Notes under the pieces: generated by a model
Databases searched by the model: none
What the model was told of the DNA's origin: nothing
The model's input: the letters and a program-made list of their open reading frames with translations, nothing else
Program-made: the position numbers and the translations under genes
From: Lysobacter sp. FW306-1B-D06B
GTDB lineage: Bacteria > Pseudomonadota > Gammaproteobacteria > Xanthomonadales > Xanthomonadaceae
Reading direction: 5' to 3'
NCBI RefSeq assembly: GCF_038446665.1
Contig: NZ_CP151802.1
Coordinates: 4,171,568 to 4,235,567, forward strand
Length of the DNA: 64,000 nucleotides
Shown: one piece after another, positions 29,664 through 39,110 of the stretch
Position numbering within the stretch: position 1 is the first letter of the stretch
Layout: each line of letters opens with the position of its first letter

Positions 29664-29787
29664 CGGAACGGACGGAGGGCGTTCATGATGCCCAATTCGG
29701 CGAGGGGGCGTCAGTCCGGGCCTTCACACGACGGGCGAGGAGAGGCCCGATTCTCGGCCCGGCTGCCTCCAAACAGCGCAGCGCCCC

Positions 29788-31923
29788 TTACGCCGAGGCG
29801 AAGCGGACCGCGCCGCCGACCCAGCGCGCGACGATGCGCTCGGCCAGTTCCGGCGATTCGCGCAGCAGCCGCTCGCCCAGCTCATGCACCTGCGGAAGCA
29901 GGTCCGCATCGCGCGCCAGGTCCGCCACGCGGAATTGCGCCAGGCCGGTCTGGCGCGTGCCGAGCAGTTCGCCGGGGCCGCGCAGTTCCAGGTCCTTCTC
30001 GGCGATGACGAAGCCGTCGTTGGTCTCCCGCATCGTCTCCAGACGCTGCCGCGCCATCTGCGACAGCGGCGCCTGGTAGAGCATCACGCAGCTCGACGCC
30101 GCGCTGCCGCGGCCGACGCGCCCGCGCAACTGGTGCAGCTGCGCCAGGCCCAGGCGCTCGGCGTTCTCGATGATCATCAGCGAGGCATTGGGCACGTCGA
30201 CGCCGACTTCGATGACGGTCGTCGCCACGAGCAGGCCGATCTCCCCGTCCTTGAACGCGCGCATGGTCGCCTGCTTCTCGGCGGCTTTCATGCGGCCGTG
30301 GACGAGGCCGACGCGCAGCTCGGGCAGGCGCTTGGACAGATCCTCGAAGGTGGACTGCGCGGCCTGCGCGACGACTTCGTCGCTGTCGTCGATCAACGTG
30401 CAGACCCAGTACGCCTGGCGGCCCTCGGCGCAGGCCTTGCGGATGCGTTCGACCAGTTCCGGCCGGCGCTCGGCGCTCAGCGCCACCGTCTGCACCGGCG
30501 TGCGGCCGGGCGGGAGTTCGTCGATGGCCGAAACGTCCAGGTCCGCATACGCGGCCATCGCCAGCGTTCGCGGGATCGGCGTGGCGGTCATCACCAGCTG
30601 GTGCGGAACGATGGCGTCGCCGTTGCCGCCGCCCCCGGTGCCCTTGTCGCGCAGCGCCAGGCGCTGGTGCACGCCGAAGCGGTGCTGTTCGTCGACGATG
30701 GCGAGGGCAAGATCGCGGAACGCCACGCCTTCCTGCATCAGCGCGTGCGTGCCCACGACGACCTGCGCCTCACCGGAAGCCACTTCCTCCAACACCTTCG
30801 CGCGCGCCTTGCCGGTGACCTTGCCGGCCAGCCACGCCACACGCACGCCCAGCGGTTCCAGCCATCCGCGCAGGTTGTTGAGGTGCTGCTCGGCGAGCAG
30901 TTCGGTGGGCGCCATCAGCGCGGCCTGCTTGCCGGCGTCCACGGCGTTCATCGCGGCCAGCGCGGCGACGACGGTCTTGCCGCTGCCCACGTCGCCCTGC
31001 ACGAGGCGCAGCATCGGATGCGGCTGGGTGAGATCGGCCTGAATCTGCGCGAACACGCGCTCCTGCGCGCCGGTCAGCGCGAACGGAAGGCGCTCGCGCA
31101 GCTTGCCGGCCAGTACGACGTCGCGAAGCACGGGCGCGGCGTGCGCCTGTTGTGCGATGCGCTGGCGACGCAGGCTCAGGTGGTGGGCGAGCAGTTCTTC
31201 CAGCGCCAGCCGGCGCTGTGCGGGATGACGTCCGGCCAGCAGCGCGGCGACATCGGCGTCCTGCGGCGGGCGATGCACGGTCAGCAGCGCTTCTCGCAGC
31301 GACGGCACGCGTCCGCCGCCGGGCAGGCGGAAGGCGTCGCGCAGTTCGCGCGGCAACAATTCCAGCGCATCCTCGTCGGGCAGGCGGTCGAGTGCCTGGC
31401 CGATCAGTCGCCGCAGCGACACCGGACCGAGCCCTTCGATCGCCGGATACACTGGGTCCAGGCTGCTCCCGAGCGCATCGTCGCCGGCGTCGTCGAGCAG
31501 GCGATAGCTGGGATGCACGATCTCCAGCCCGTGCTGGCCCGGCCGCGGCGTGCCGTAGCAGCGCACGCGCGCACCGACCTGGAATTGCGCCACCTGCGCC
31601 GCGCGGAAGTGGAAGAAGCGCAGGACGAGCGTGCCGTGCGAGTCGTCGCCGATCGCCACGCGCAGCATCGGCCGGTAGCGGAAGCCACGCTCGACCGCCT
31701 CCACGCGACCTTCCACCTGCGCCGCTACACCGGGCTGCAGCAGGCTGACCGGCGTGATCGCCGTGCGGTCCTCGTACTGGCGGGGAAGCTGCAGCCACAG
31801 GTCCTGCAGCGTGGCCAGCCCGCGTGCGGCGAGCTTCTCGGCCACGCGCGGCCCGACGCCCTTCAGGGCGCTGATCGGCTGCTGCTGGAGATCGACGGAC
31901 AGCCCGCCCTTGCGAATCGGCAT
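29788..31923 (-). CDS. recG: ATP-dependent DNA helicase RecG
   Basis: A 711-residue branched-DNA helicase. The wedge domain begins near residue 15 (ISALKGVGPRVAEKLAARGL). Helicase motifs follow: GDVGSGKTVVAALAAM (Walker A), DEQHRFGVHQRLAL (DEQH box), MTATPIPRTLAMAAYADLDVS, VHGRMKAAEKQATM, VGVDVPNASLMIIENAERLGLAQLHQLRGRVGRG, and RGPGELLGTRQTG at the C-terminus. In many relatives recG follows spoT; here about 7.7 kb including the TonB module separates them. Confidence 0.97.
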   Translation of the reverse strand: MPIRKGGLSVDLQQQPISALKGVGPRVAEKLAARGLATLQDLWLQLPRQYEDRTAITPVSLLQPGVAAQVEGRVEAVERGFRYRPMLRVAIGDDSHGTLVLRFFHFRAAQVAQFQVGARVRCYGTPRPGQHGLEIVHPSYRLLDDAGDDALGSSLDPVYPAIEGLGPVSLRRLIGQALDRLPDEDALELLPRELRDAFRLPGGGRVPSLREALLTVHRPPQDADVAALLAGRHPAQRRLALEELLAHHLSLRRQRIAQQAHAAPVLRDVVLAGKLRERLPFALTGAQERVFAQIQADLTQPHPMLRLVQGDVGSGKTVVAALAAMNAVDAGKQAALMAPTELLAEQHLNNLRGWLEPLGVRVAWLAGKVTGKARAKVLEEVASGEAQVVVGTHALMQEGVAFRDLALAIVDEQHRFGVHQRLALRDKGTGGGGNGDAIVPHQLVMTATPIPRTLAMAAYADLDVSAIDELPPGRTPVQTVALSAERRPELVERIRKACAEGRQAYWVCTLIDDSDEVVAQAAQSTFEDLSKRLPELRVGLVHGRMKAAEKQATMRAFKDGEIGLLVATTVIEVGVDVPNASLMIIENAERLGLAQLHQLRGRVGRGSAASSCVMLYQAPLSQMARQRLETMRETNDGFVIAEKDLELRGPGELLGTRQTGLAQFRVADLARDADLLPQVHELGERLLRESPELAERIVARWVGGAVRFASA

Positions 31924-31989
31924 CGCGAAAGGATGCCGTGAAAGGCGCGGTTCGACAAAGAGGGGAATGGCGCGGTGGGGTGTCGGTTA

Positions 31990-32108
31990 CTCCCTCCCCT
32001 GCGTGCAGGGGAGGGTTGGGGAGGAGTGCGAAGCCGCATCGCGGCGAGCTCGGCGCTGTCGCGCCTTACTGCCCCCTCCCGACCTCCCCCTGCAAGCAGG
32101 GGGAGGAG
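31990..32108. repeat. Dispersed intergenic repeat, CTCCCTCCCC type (copy A)
   Basis: An imperfect inverted repeat: CTCCCTCCCCTGCGTGCAGG at the left, CCTGCAAGCAGGGGGAGG at the right, and a middle holding GCGAAGCCGC.TCGCGGCGAGCTC. The same architecture and several identical blocks recur at 50362-50490. It fills the gap between recG and the TonB-receptor gene, so any recG promoter must lie in or beside it. Confidence 0.75.
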
Positions 32109-32120
32109 CCAAACACCCGA

Positions 32121-34532
32121 TCAGAAGTTCGCCGAGAACTCCACGCCGTACGTGCGCGGCTGCGTCAGGCGCGCGCCGACGGCGCCCAGCACGGTCATGC
32201 CGTAGGTGCCGAAGGAATTCACGTACTGGTTGTCGAGCAGGTTGTTCCCGTACACCGCGAAGCCCCAGTGGCCGTTCGCCGAGGTCCAGCCGATGCGCGC
32301 ATCGAGGATCTCCTGCGCCTCGCCCGCCTCGGCCTGGCCGAAGCGGCCGCAACCCAGCACCGACACCGACTCATCGTTGCTGCGGCACTTGCCCACGTAC
32401 GAGTAGCGCATCGCCGCACGCACGTCGCCCGCATCCGCCAGACGCCAGACGTAGTTCGCACCGGCCGCGAACGACCACTCCGGCGCGCCCGTCGGCTGGT
32501 CGCCCAGGTCCACGCCCTGCGGGTTCACGTAGGTCTTGTACGTGGAATCCAGGTACTCGGCGTTGAAGTCGAAACCCAGACCGTCGGTGGCCTGCCAGCG
32601 CAGGTCGAAGTCGACGCCGTAGGCTTCCTGGTCGGACGTGTTCACGACGAAGCGCGGAATCTCCGTCGTCATGTCCAGCGTGACGGCCTGGCGGTTGTCG
32701 TAGACGTAGTAGAACGCGGAGACGTTGTACGCCAGTCGGTAATCCGGCAGCGCATGCTTGATGCCGGTCTCGAAGTTCCACACGTCCTCGTTCTCGAACT
32801 CGCTGCCGATCTGCAGCGCGTTGAAGCCGCCGGCCTTGTAGCCCTTGGCGAGCGAGGCGAAGCCCATCAGGTCGTCGTTGAAGTGGTAGTCCAGGACGAA
32901 GCGCGGGCTCCAGTCGTCCCACGACTTGCTGGAACGGTTGAGCACGCCCTTGTTCGCCACCGCCGGCGGATCGATGAAAGCGATGTCGAACACCAGCGCT
33001 TCCAGCGGGATGCCGGCGGCATCGAGGAATCCGATGCGGTCCAGCAGCGCCAGCTGCGCGTCCAGCTGCGGTGCGCTGCGCAGGTCGTTGAACCAGGTGA
33101 AGTCCTTCTCGTCACGCGTATAGCGCAGGCCGACGGTGAGGTTGAGCTTGTCGTTGACATGCCAGATCACGTCGCCGAACGCCGCGTACGCCTTCGTGTC
33201 CAGCGAGTTCACGAACTTCTCGTTCCACGGCAGGCCGGTCAGGTCCACCGGAATGCCGAACATGTTCGCCGCCATCGTCAGCGGGCCGTACAGGCCGCCC
33301 GGCGCCAGGCCGAGGTTGTTGGCGATGGTGTCCACCGAATCGGTGAGCGCGTTGACCTCGCTCGTCTGGTCGGCGTCTTCCTGGAAGTAGCTCAGGCCGG
33401 CGACCCAGTCGATGCGGTCGCTGGAACCGGCGAACTTGAACTCCTGGTAGAAGTTCTCGTTGCTCTCGGTGTTGGTCGAATCGACGTAGAGGTAGCTGAG
33501 GTTGGTGCCATCTTCCTCCACGCGGTTGAGCGAGTCGTACTGGTGCCACGCGGTCGTGGAAGTCAGGCTGAAGCCGCCGAAGTTGTGGTCGACGATGAGC
33601 GTGGCGCCGTCGAAGGTGCGCGTCTCCGCGTCGGGCGCGTCGGTCATGTACGGCTGGTTTTCCGGATCCAGGAACGAATCCGGATCGGCCGGCGCCGTCG
33701 GCAGCGCGGGCAGGCGCGGGATCGGCACGATGCCGGTGGTGGCCTGGCCGCGCTGGTCGAGGCTCTCGTGGTCCCACGTAATCCACGCCCGCGTGTTGTC
33801 GCCGAAGCGCGTCTGGAACGCGGCACGCGTGGCCCAGTTGTCTTCCGGCGCCAGGTCCTCGCCGGTGACCGCATCGCGCACCCAGCCGTCGGAACTGTTG
33901 AAGATGCCGTTGAAGCGGAAGGCCGAGTCATCGCTCACCGCGATGTTCGCCATGCCTTCGAAGTAGGTCTTGTTGTCGTTGCCCAGGCGCAGCTTGCCGC
34001 GCGCATGGTTGCCGTCGGTGTCGGGCCGGTGCGTGATGATCGAGATCGCGCCCGCCGCGGTGTTGCGGCCGAACAGCGTGCCCTGCGGGCCCTTCAGCAC
34101 TTCGATGCGCTGCACGTCGGTGAACGGCAGCAGCACGCCGCCGCCGCGTCCGGCGTAGACGCCGTCCACGTACACGCCCACGGCCGGATCGGTGCCGATG
34201 CCGAAGTCGTCGGTCTCGATGCCGCGCAGCTGGAAACTCGGCTGCGTCGGCTGCAGGCTGTTGATGCGCAGGCCGGGCACGAAGCTGTCGATGTCGCCCA
34301 GGTCCTCGGCGGCGACGTCGTCGATCAATTGCTGCGTGACCACCTGCAGCGCGATCGGCACGTCGAGCAGTTCCTGCTCGCGGCTCTGCGCGGTGACGGT
34401 GATCGTGTCCAGCTGCGTGGCGTCCGGCGTGGCGGTGGCCTGCGCGAACGTAAGCGGCGCGGCCGCGACGGCGAAACATCCAAACAGCGCGCGACCCAGA
34501 CCGAGCGCGAGCCTGCTCTTGCGTGGCGACAT
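32121..34532 (-). CDS. TonB-dependent outer-membrane receptor
   Basis: An 803-residue outer-membrane receptor. A signal peptide ends near AAAPLTFAQA, a TonB-box-like segment LDTITVTAQSREQELLDVP follows, then the plug domain (SFQLRGIETDDFG, VYVDGVYAGRGGGVLLPF, RIEVLKGPQGTLFGRNTAAGAISI) and a beta barrel. The protein ends with aromatic F (GVEFSANF), as expected for barrel insertion. The ATG is preceded by GGGAGGGGAG five bases upstream. Only 73 bases separate it from the diheme cytochrome gene. The plug resembles receptors for large nutrients rather than classic siderophore receptors; the substrate is unknown. Confidence 0.93.
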   Translation of the reverse strand: MSPRKSRLALGLGRALFGCFAVAAAPLTFAQATATPDATQLDTITVTAQSREQELLDVPIALQVVTQQLIDDVAAEDLGDIDSFVPGLRINSLQPTQPSFQLRGIETDDFGIGTDPAVGVYVDGVYAGRGGGVLLPFTDVQRIEVLKGPQGTLFGRNTAAGAISIITHRPDTDGNHARGKLRLGNDNKTYFEGMANIAVSDDSAFRFNGIFNSSDGWVRDAVTGEDLAPEDNWATRAAFQTRFGDNTRAWITWDHESLDQRGQATTGIVPIPRLPALPTAPADPDSFLDPENQPYMTDAPDAETRTFDGATLIVDHNFGGFSLTSTTAWHQYDSLNRVEEDGTNLSYLYVDSTNTESNENFYQEFKFAGSSDRIDWVAGLSYFQEDADQTSEVNALTDSVDTIANNLGLAPGGLYGPLTMAANMFGIPVDLTGLPWNEKFVNSLDTKAYAAFGDVIWHVNDKLNLTVGLRYTRDEKDFTWFNDLRSAPQLDAQLALLDRIGFLDAAGIPLEALVFDIAFIDPPAVANKGVLNRSSKSWDDWSPRFVLDYHFNDDLMGFASLAKGYKAGGFNALQIGSEFENEDVWNFETGIKHALPDYRLAYNVSAFYYVYDNRQAVTLDMTTEIPRFVVNTSDQEAYGVDFDLRWQATDGLGFDFNAEYLDSTYKTYVNPQGVDLGDQPTGAPEWSFAAGANYVWRLADAGDVRAAMRYSYVGKCRSNDESVSVLGCGRFGQAEAGEAQEILDARIGWTSANGHWGFAVYGNNLLDNQYVNSFGTYGMTVLGAVGARLTQPRTYGVEFSANF

Positions 34533-34605
34533 CGGAACTCCCCTCCCAATGACTTTCTTGTTGTATTGACGTCGCGCGGCCCTGTCCGCGCGACGCATGT
34601 CGGTG

Positions 34606-35754
34606 TTACTTCAGTGCAACGTGCGTGCCATCGCTGCTGCAGCTGCCCAGCCACGCGGAGATCCAGTCGCGGACCAGCGCGACGCCCTCCTCGTGCACGG
34701 TGCTGCGCCCCACTTCCGGCATCATCGCGCCCGGATCCAGGCTGTTCATGCGATACACCAGGATCGAATCCTGAGGCCGGCCCGGCACGATGTCGAACAT
34801 GTGGTCGCCCGTGCCCTGCCCCGCCGCGACCGGCGGCTTGCACAGGCCGAGCCGCCGCGCGTCGTGAGTACCGGCGTCGAGCCACAGGCCCGAGGTGTCG
34901 GCCGCGCCGACCTGGCTGTGGCAGTGGCCGCAATTGACGTCGAGATAGGCTCGCGCACGCGCTTCCAGCGGCGCGGCGGGATCATCGAAACGCGCGTTGT
35001 GCGGAACGCCTTCGCCCGGCAGTCCCTGCAGGCGATTCGTCGCGACCATGCGCGCCAGCTGGTTCTGGCCGGGATGCCATGGATCGTCGCGGTTGAGGTG
35101 GCGCGCCTTCGGACCGATCAGGTGCAGCTCGCGCGTGGTGTTGTTGGTGACGTGGCAGCCGGCGCACTGGTTCTCGTCTGGGACCATGTAGGCGAAGGAC
35201 GTCTTTGCGCTGCCGTCGGGCTTGTGCATGGTCAGCGGCACGGTGTCGCCGGCGCGCGCCAGCGTGGCCTGCGTCTGTTCCTCGTTCCACACGTACGGCA
35301 GCGCCACCCAGCCGGTCTGGCGACGCACGAGCAGGCGCGTCTCGATCATCCGCACTTTCGTCAGATCCAGGCCGTCGCGGGTTTCGCCGGCCTGCTCGGC
35401 CACGCGCAGGACCGCGCCGTCGCCGGCGCGCGGGTAGTAGAACGTCTTGCTGATGATCGTGCCGACCGGGAAGTCGAACGCCGCGTCGGCCTGGTACGTC
35501 GCCTTCGTGCCGGGCGGCATCCAGATCGTGCGCAGCTTGTGCGCGTAGTCGCTGAACAACGCGGTATTGAGCGCGTACGGCTCCACGCCCGCGTTGAGGC
35601 GCAGGCGCTTGCCGTCGGCGGCGAGCACGTGCCATTCGCTCAACGTCGCCGGCTGGCCCTGGGCATGGAACTGCACCGGCGCTTCGCTGCGCTTGCAACC
35701 GATGAGGGACATCGCGGCCACCAGCACGGCCGCCTGGATCACGAACCGCTTCAT
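34606..35754 (-). CDS. Diheme c-type cytochrome lipoprotein (SO2930/TIGR03806-like)
   Basis: A 382-residue lipoprotein: signal MKRFVIQAAVLVAAMSLIGC with the lipid-bearing cysteine at residue 20. Two heme-binding motifs are visible, CAGCH at 197-201 and CGHCH at 275-279. The region ahead of the first heme (LFSDYAHKLRTIWMPPGT, DFPVGTIISKTFYYP) and the stretch TRLLVRRQTGWVALPYVWNEEQTQA match my recollection of the family named after Shewanella SO2930. Its ATG overlaps the stop of the beta-helix gene (ATGA), so the two are tightly coupled. It should face the periplasm and move electrons for an unknown reaction. Confidence 0.85.
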   Translation of the reverse strand: MKRFVIQAAVLVAAMSLIGCKRSEAPVQFHAQGQPATLSEWHVLAADGKRLRLNAGVEPYALNTALFSDYAHKLRTIWMPPGTKATYQADAAFDFPVGTIISKTFYYPRAGDGAVLRVAEQAGETRDGLDLTKVRMIETRLLVRRQTGWVALPYVWNEEQTQATLARAGDTVPLTMHKPDGSAKTSFAYMVPDENQCAGCHVTNNTTRELHLIGPKARHLNRDDPWHPGQNQLARMVATNRLQGLPGEGVPHNARFDDPAAPLEARARAYLDVNCGHCHSQVGAADTSGLWLDAGTHDARRLGLCKPPVAAGQGTGDHMFDIVPGRPQDSILVYRMNSLDPGAMMPEVGRSTVHEEGVALVRDWISAWLGSCSSDGTHVALK

Positions 35755-37016
35755 GCCGACGGTGCTGCCTTCGCGGCGGTCGCCGCGGCTTCGCCCGGAA
35801 GGGTCACCACCGGCAGCGGCGGCAGCGTGCAGCGCACCTTGTCGGTGACGACGCTCGGGTTCTTGTACTTGTTGGGACCGTCGGCGTTGAGCGTCTGCGC
35901 GGCGCCGTTGTCGATGCACACCTGCGCGCCGCCCGGGCGCTGCGCGTTGACGTAGCCGTCCCACAGCACGTCGGGCAGGCGGCCGTTGAGACCGAACATC
36001 GCCACCTTCAACGCCTTCAGGTCCAGGCCGTCGGGCTTGTCGCCGCCGCCCTTGAAGCGGTTGCCGTGGATGGCGATATCCTCCGGGTACGGATCGAACA
36101 GCTTCGACACGCCCTTTTCGGTCATGTAGCCGGTGGAGAAGTAGCTGGACACGATCACGTTCGCTGTCTGGTTGTCGGCGATGTCGTTGTCGAAGATCTC
36201 GACCTTGTCGTTGGAGTTGATGACGATGCCCGATCCGGCCGGCACGCTCGCCACCGCCGCGCCCTTGGCGGCGAAGTTGTCGGTGTTGTTGGCGATCACC
36301 TTGTTGCGATACACGCGCGTGGTGTGCCCCGGCTGCGGCAGGTTGGGCATGTTGAACACCAGGATGCCGCCGGTGTTGTCGGTGGCGGTGTTCTCGTAGA
36401 CGTCGGCGCCGATGGTGTTCTCGATCTCGATGCCGGCCACGTTGCGTTCGGCGCGATTGCGGCGCACGACGACGTTCTTCGACTGGCCCACGTAAATGCC
36501 GGCATCGGAGGCACCGATCGCGACCGAGTCCTCGATCAGCACGTTGGACGTCTGCACCGGATAGATGCCGTACGCGCCGTTGCTGGTCTTCGGGCCGCCC
36601 GTCCATTCCACGCGCACGCCGCGGATGGTGATGTTGGCGCCTTCGTTGATCTTCAGGCCGTCGCCCTTGGTGTCCTCGATGGCAAGGTTCTCCAGGGTGA
36701 AGTCGCCGGCGTTGACCAGCAGGCCTTCGGCACCGGCCTTCTGGTCCTTGAAACTGAGGATGGTCTTGTCCATGCCGGCGCCGCGGATCGTCACGCCGTT
36801 CACGCGCAGCGTGAGGCTGCGGTCGAAGGCGTGGCGGCCGGCGGGGATCTCGATGACGTCGCCGGGCTTGGCGTCCAGCAGGCGCTCGATCAGCACCTTC
36901 TGGAACTCGCTGTTCAGAGGCCCGGGACTGGCCGCAGGCGCGGCCGGTTGCTGCTGACAGGCGGCCAAAGCCACCAGCCCCACGGTGACTGCCACGCCAA
37001 GCACGATCCGCTTCAT
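35751..37016 (-). CDS. Parallel beta-helix lipoprotein (TIGR03805-like)
   Basis: A 421-residue lipoprotein with signal MKRIVLGVAVTVGLVALAAC (lipid cysteine 20). Most of the rest is right-handed parallel beta-helix of the pectate-lyase/NosD kind, with rungs such as LTLRVNGVTIRGAGMDKTIL, ENLAIEDTKGDGLKINEGANITIRGVRVEWTGG and NVVVRRNRAERNVAGIEIENT. I see no clear polysaccharide-lyase active site. The start is supported by GGGAG five bases upstream. It appears to be first gene of an operon with the diheme cytochrome and probably the TonB receptor, divergent from an AraC regulator. Confidence 0.85.
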   Translation of the reverse strand: MKRIVLGVAVTVGLVALAACQQQPAAPAASPGPLNSEFQKVLIERLLDAKPGDVIEIPAGRHAFDRSLTLRVNGVTIRGAGMDKTILSFKDQKAGAEGLLVNAGDFTLENLAIEDTKGDGLKINEGANITIRGVRVEWTGGPKTSNGAYGIYPVQTSNVLIEDSVAIGASDAGIYVGQSKNVVVRRNRAERNVAGIEIENTIGADVYENTATDNTGGILVFNMPNLPQPGHTTRVYRNKVIANNTDNFAAKGAAVASVPAGSGIVINSNDKVEIFDNDIADNQTANVIVSSYFSTGYMTEKGVSKLFDPYPEDIAIHGNRFKGGGDKPDGLDLKALKVAMFGLNGRLPDVLWDGYVNAQRPGGAQVCIDNGAAQTLNADGPNKYKNPSVVTDKVRCTLPPLPVVTLPGEAAATAAKAAPSA

Positions 37017-37187
37017 CCGACTCCCGTCCTCTTCGCGCGGCGCTGGCCGCGACCTGTCCGTGCGGCGCTGCGCCGCGAATGCCCCCTCCGGACAAGGGAC
37101 CACGCCGGACCCTGCGGCGTGGCCCGCCCCCCGGACCCGTTCGGGAGTCTGTGACGATCCGGCAATCCCGGTGGAGGGCAAAGCCGG

Positions 37188-37193
37188 CATACT
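37188..37193 (+). promoter_or_regulatory. Candidate -10 for the AraC-family regulator
   Basis: CATACT lies 33 bases before the regulator's start in the 210-bp divergent region between the beta-helix gene and the regulator. No clear -35 or operator repeat was found, so the assignment is weak. Confidence 0.3.
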
Positions 37194-37226
37194 CAGGGGG
37201 GGAAACCGGACAAGCTACGCCAGCGT

Positions 37227-38279
37227 ATGCCGAGCCAGCACATCAACGACGACGCCCGACTCAACACCGCCACCATCAAGAGCGGCATCGTCGCCGGCCT
37301 CGTTGCGATGGCGCGGGAGCACGGCGTCGCCAGCGAACCCTGGTTCTCCGGGCTGCGCCTGGGGCCGGCGGCGTTCGATGGCGAAACGCCTGTCTATCTC
37401 TCGTACCGCCAGGCGGGCCAGATCATCCGCCGCGCCGTGCGCAGCCTGCCCGTGCGCGGCCCCGGGCTGGTGCTGGGCGAACGCCAGACCATCGGCCACT
37501 TCGGTCTTCTCGGCCTGGCGATGCTGACCGCGCCGCGCTTCGCCCAGGCGCTGCAACTGGCGATCAAGTACGCACCGATCACCGGAGCGATGGTGGAACT
37601 GGAACTGGACGAGTACGACGACGGCGCGATGGGCGTGATCGCGCGCATGCACAGTGCCGACGCGGAGCTGGAGCCGTTCCTTTGCGAGGAACTGTTCGCC
37701 AGTTCGCTGATGCTGTGCCGCGGACTGCTCGGCGCGGAGTTCCGGCCGCGCTTGCTCGAACTGACCTACGCCGCACCGTCGTACGCCAGCGACTACACGC
37801 ACCTGTTCGCCTGCGAAGTGCGCTTCGATGCACCGCGCAACCGCGTCGTCATCGACCCGCGCTGGCTGCAGGCCACGATGCCCGCCGGCAACACCGCCAG
37901 TGCGCAGCAGATCATCGCGCTGTGCGAGGAGCAGATGCCCGCCGGCCAGCCACGCAGCGAAATCGTGGCGGTGGTCGAACGCCTGCTGCGCCAGCGCTTG
38001 GCCGACAACCCGCGCGAGGTCGAAATCGCCGCCGAACTCCACCTCACCGAGCGCACGCTGCGTCGCCAGCTCCACGCCGCGCAAACGACGTTCAGCGAAC
38101 TGCACGACCGCGTGCGCAGCGAGTCGGCGCGTGCGCTGCTGGCCGATTCGCGCGTGAGCATCGCGCACGTGGGTGCGGCGGTGGGCTTCAAGGATGCGCG
38201 CGAGTTCCGGCGAGCGTTCAAGCGCTGGACGGGCGTGGCGCCGCGGGAGATGCGCGCCGGGGAGAAATCCGGCGCGTAG
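37227..38279 (+). CDS. AraC family transcriptional regulator
   Basis: A 350-residue regulator with a long N-terminal ligand domain of the PF12625 type (LGLAMLTAPRFAQALQLAIKYAPITGAMV, FAC EVRFDAPRNRVVIDP-like segment) and a C-terminal AraC domain. The first helix-turn-helix is around VEIAAELHLTERTLRRQLHAAQTTFSEL and the second around SIAHVGAAVGFKDAREFRRAFKRWTGVAPREMR. It is transcribed away from the beta-helix/cytochrome/TonB-receptor genes, the usual position for a local activator responding to the imported substrate. The ligand is unknown. Confidence 0.92.
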   Translation: MPSQHINDDARLNTATIKSGIVAGLVAMAREHGVASEPWFSGLRLGPAAFDGETPVYLSYRQAGQIIRRAVRSLPVRGPGLVLGERQTIGHFGLLGLAMLTAPRFAQALQLAIKYAPITGAMVELELDEYDDGAMGVIARMHSADAELEPFLCEELFASSLMLCRGLLGAEFRPRLLELTYAAPSYASDYTHLFACEVRFDAPRNRVVIDPRWLQATMPAGNTASAQQIIALCEEQMPAGQPRSEIVAVVERLLRQRLADNPREVEIAAELHLTERTLRRQLHAAQTTFSELHDRVRSESARALLADSRVSIAHVGAAVGFKDAREFRRAFKRWTGVAPREMRAGEKSGA

Positions 38280-38347
38280 CCTGCGCTTGCGTCGCTTCGC
38301 GGGGCCGTGCATAAGGACGCATCGGCGCATCGCACCCGGGGACACGG

Positions 38348-39058
38348 ATGAACCGCTTCATCGAGATCGCACGCGCCCGCACGCGACTTGAGCGCTACGG
38401 CTGGCCTCGCCTGCAGATGTCCGTGATCGTGCTGGTCACCGGCGCGGCCGGGCTGCTCGCTTCGTTCCTGCTGCTGGCCGGCGGGTTGGAATCGATGCTG
38501 CTGCGCTATCCGCTGGCGGTGCTCATCGCCTACGGCGTGTTCCTCGTGCAGATGGCGGTGTGGACGCGCTGGGGAAGCGATGCCTCGGATACCCTGGATC
38601 TGACGGACCTTCCGACCGGGCGCACCGGCGGCGGCGGCTGGTCAGGGAGCGGCGGCCACTCGGGCGGTGGCGGCGCGTCTGCATCGTGGGGGCCTTCGTC
38701 CGGAGCGGGATCCTCGTCCAGCTCCAGCGGGGTGGATCTTCTTGATGGGGTGGACGGCGACGGCCTGCCGCTGCTGGTCCCGATCGCGCTCGTCGCCGTG
38801 GTGTGCGTGATCGCGGCGGGCTGGGTGGTGTGGACCGCGCCGGCGCTGATGGCCGAGCTCATGGTCGACGCCGCCATCGCCGGCGGCCTGTACAAGCGCA
38901 TGCGCGGCACGCAATCGGAAGGCTGGTGGTGGCTGTGCGTGCGGCACACGTTCTGGCCGCTGCTGGGAGTGCTGCTGTTCTTCGTCGCGCTCGGCGTGGC
39001 GGCGAAGGTTTACGCGCCGCAAGCGACGACGCTGATGCAGGCGCTGCAGGCGCTCTGA
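38348..39058 (+). CDS. Hypothetical membrane protein with Gly/Ser linker
   Basis: A 236-residue protein. Two hydrophobic segments (about 24-45 and 52-70) are followed by a low-complexity Gly/Ser stretch (about residues 93-130), then two more hydrophobic segments (about 143-165 and 195-218). A short motif GGLYKRMRGTQSEGWWWLCVRHTF joins the last two. I do not recognise a family. The 68-base gap after the AraC regulator does not prove co-transcription. Confidence 0.65.
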   Translation: MNRFIEIARARTRLERYGWPRLQMSVIVLVTGAAGLLASFLLLAGGLESMLLRYPLAVLIAYGVFLVQMAVWTRWGSDASDTLDLTDLPTGRTGGGGWSGSGGHSGGGGASASWGPSSGAGSSSSSSGVDLLDGVDGDGLPLLVPIALVAVVCVIAAGWVVWTAPALMAELMVDAAIAGGLYKRMRGTQSEGWWWLCVRHTFWPLLGVLLFFVALGVAAKVYAPQATTLMQALQAL

Positions 39059-39110
39059 TCGGGACTTGCATCGCGCGGACGGAAGCTCCGCCCACGCGAT
39101 GCGCGCGGAA

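Noticed and set aside
34755..37190. Long frame fusing the beta-helix region and cytochrome into one 829-codon protein
   Set aside because: The part upstream of 35754 is out of frame with the beta-helix protein and reads as basic low-complexity sequence. The cytochrome has its own lipoprotein signal and an ATGA-coupled start.
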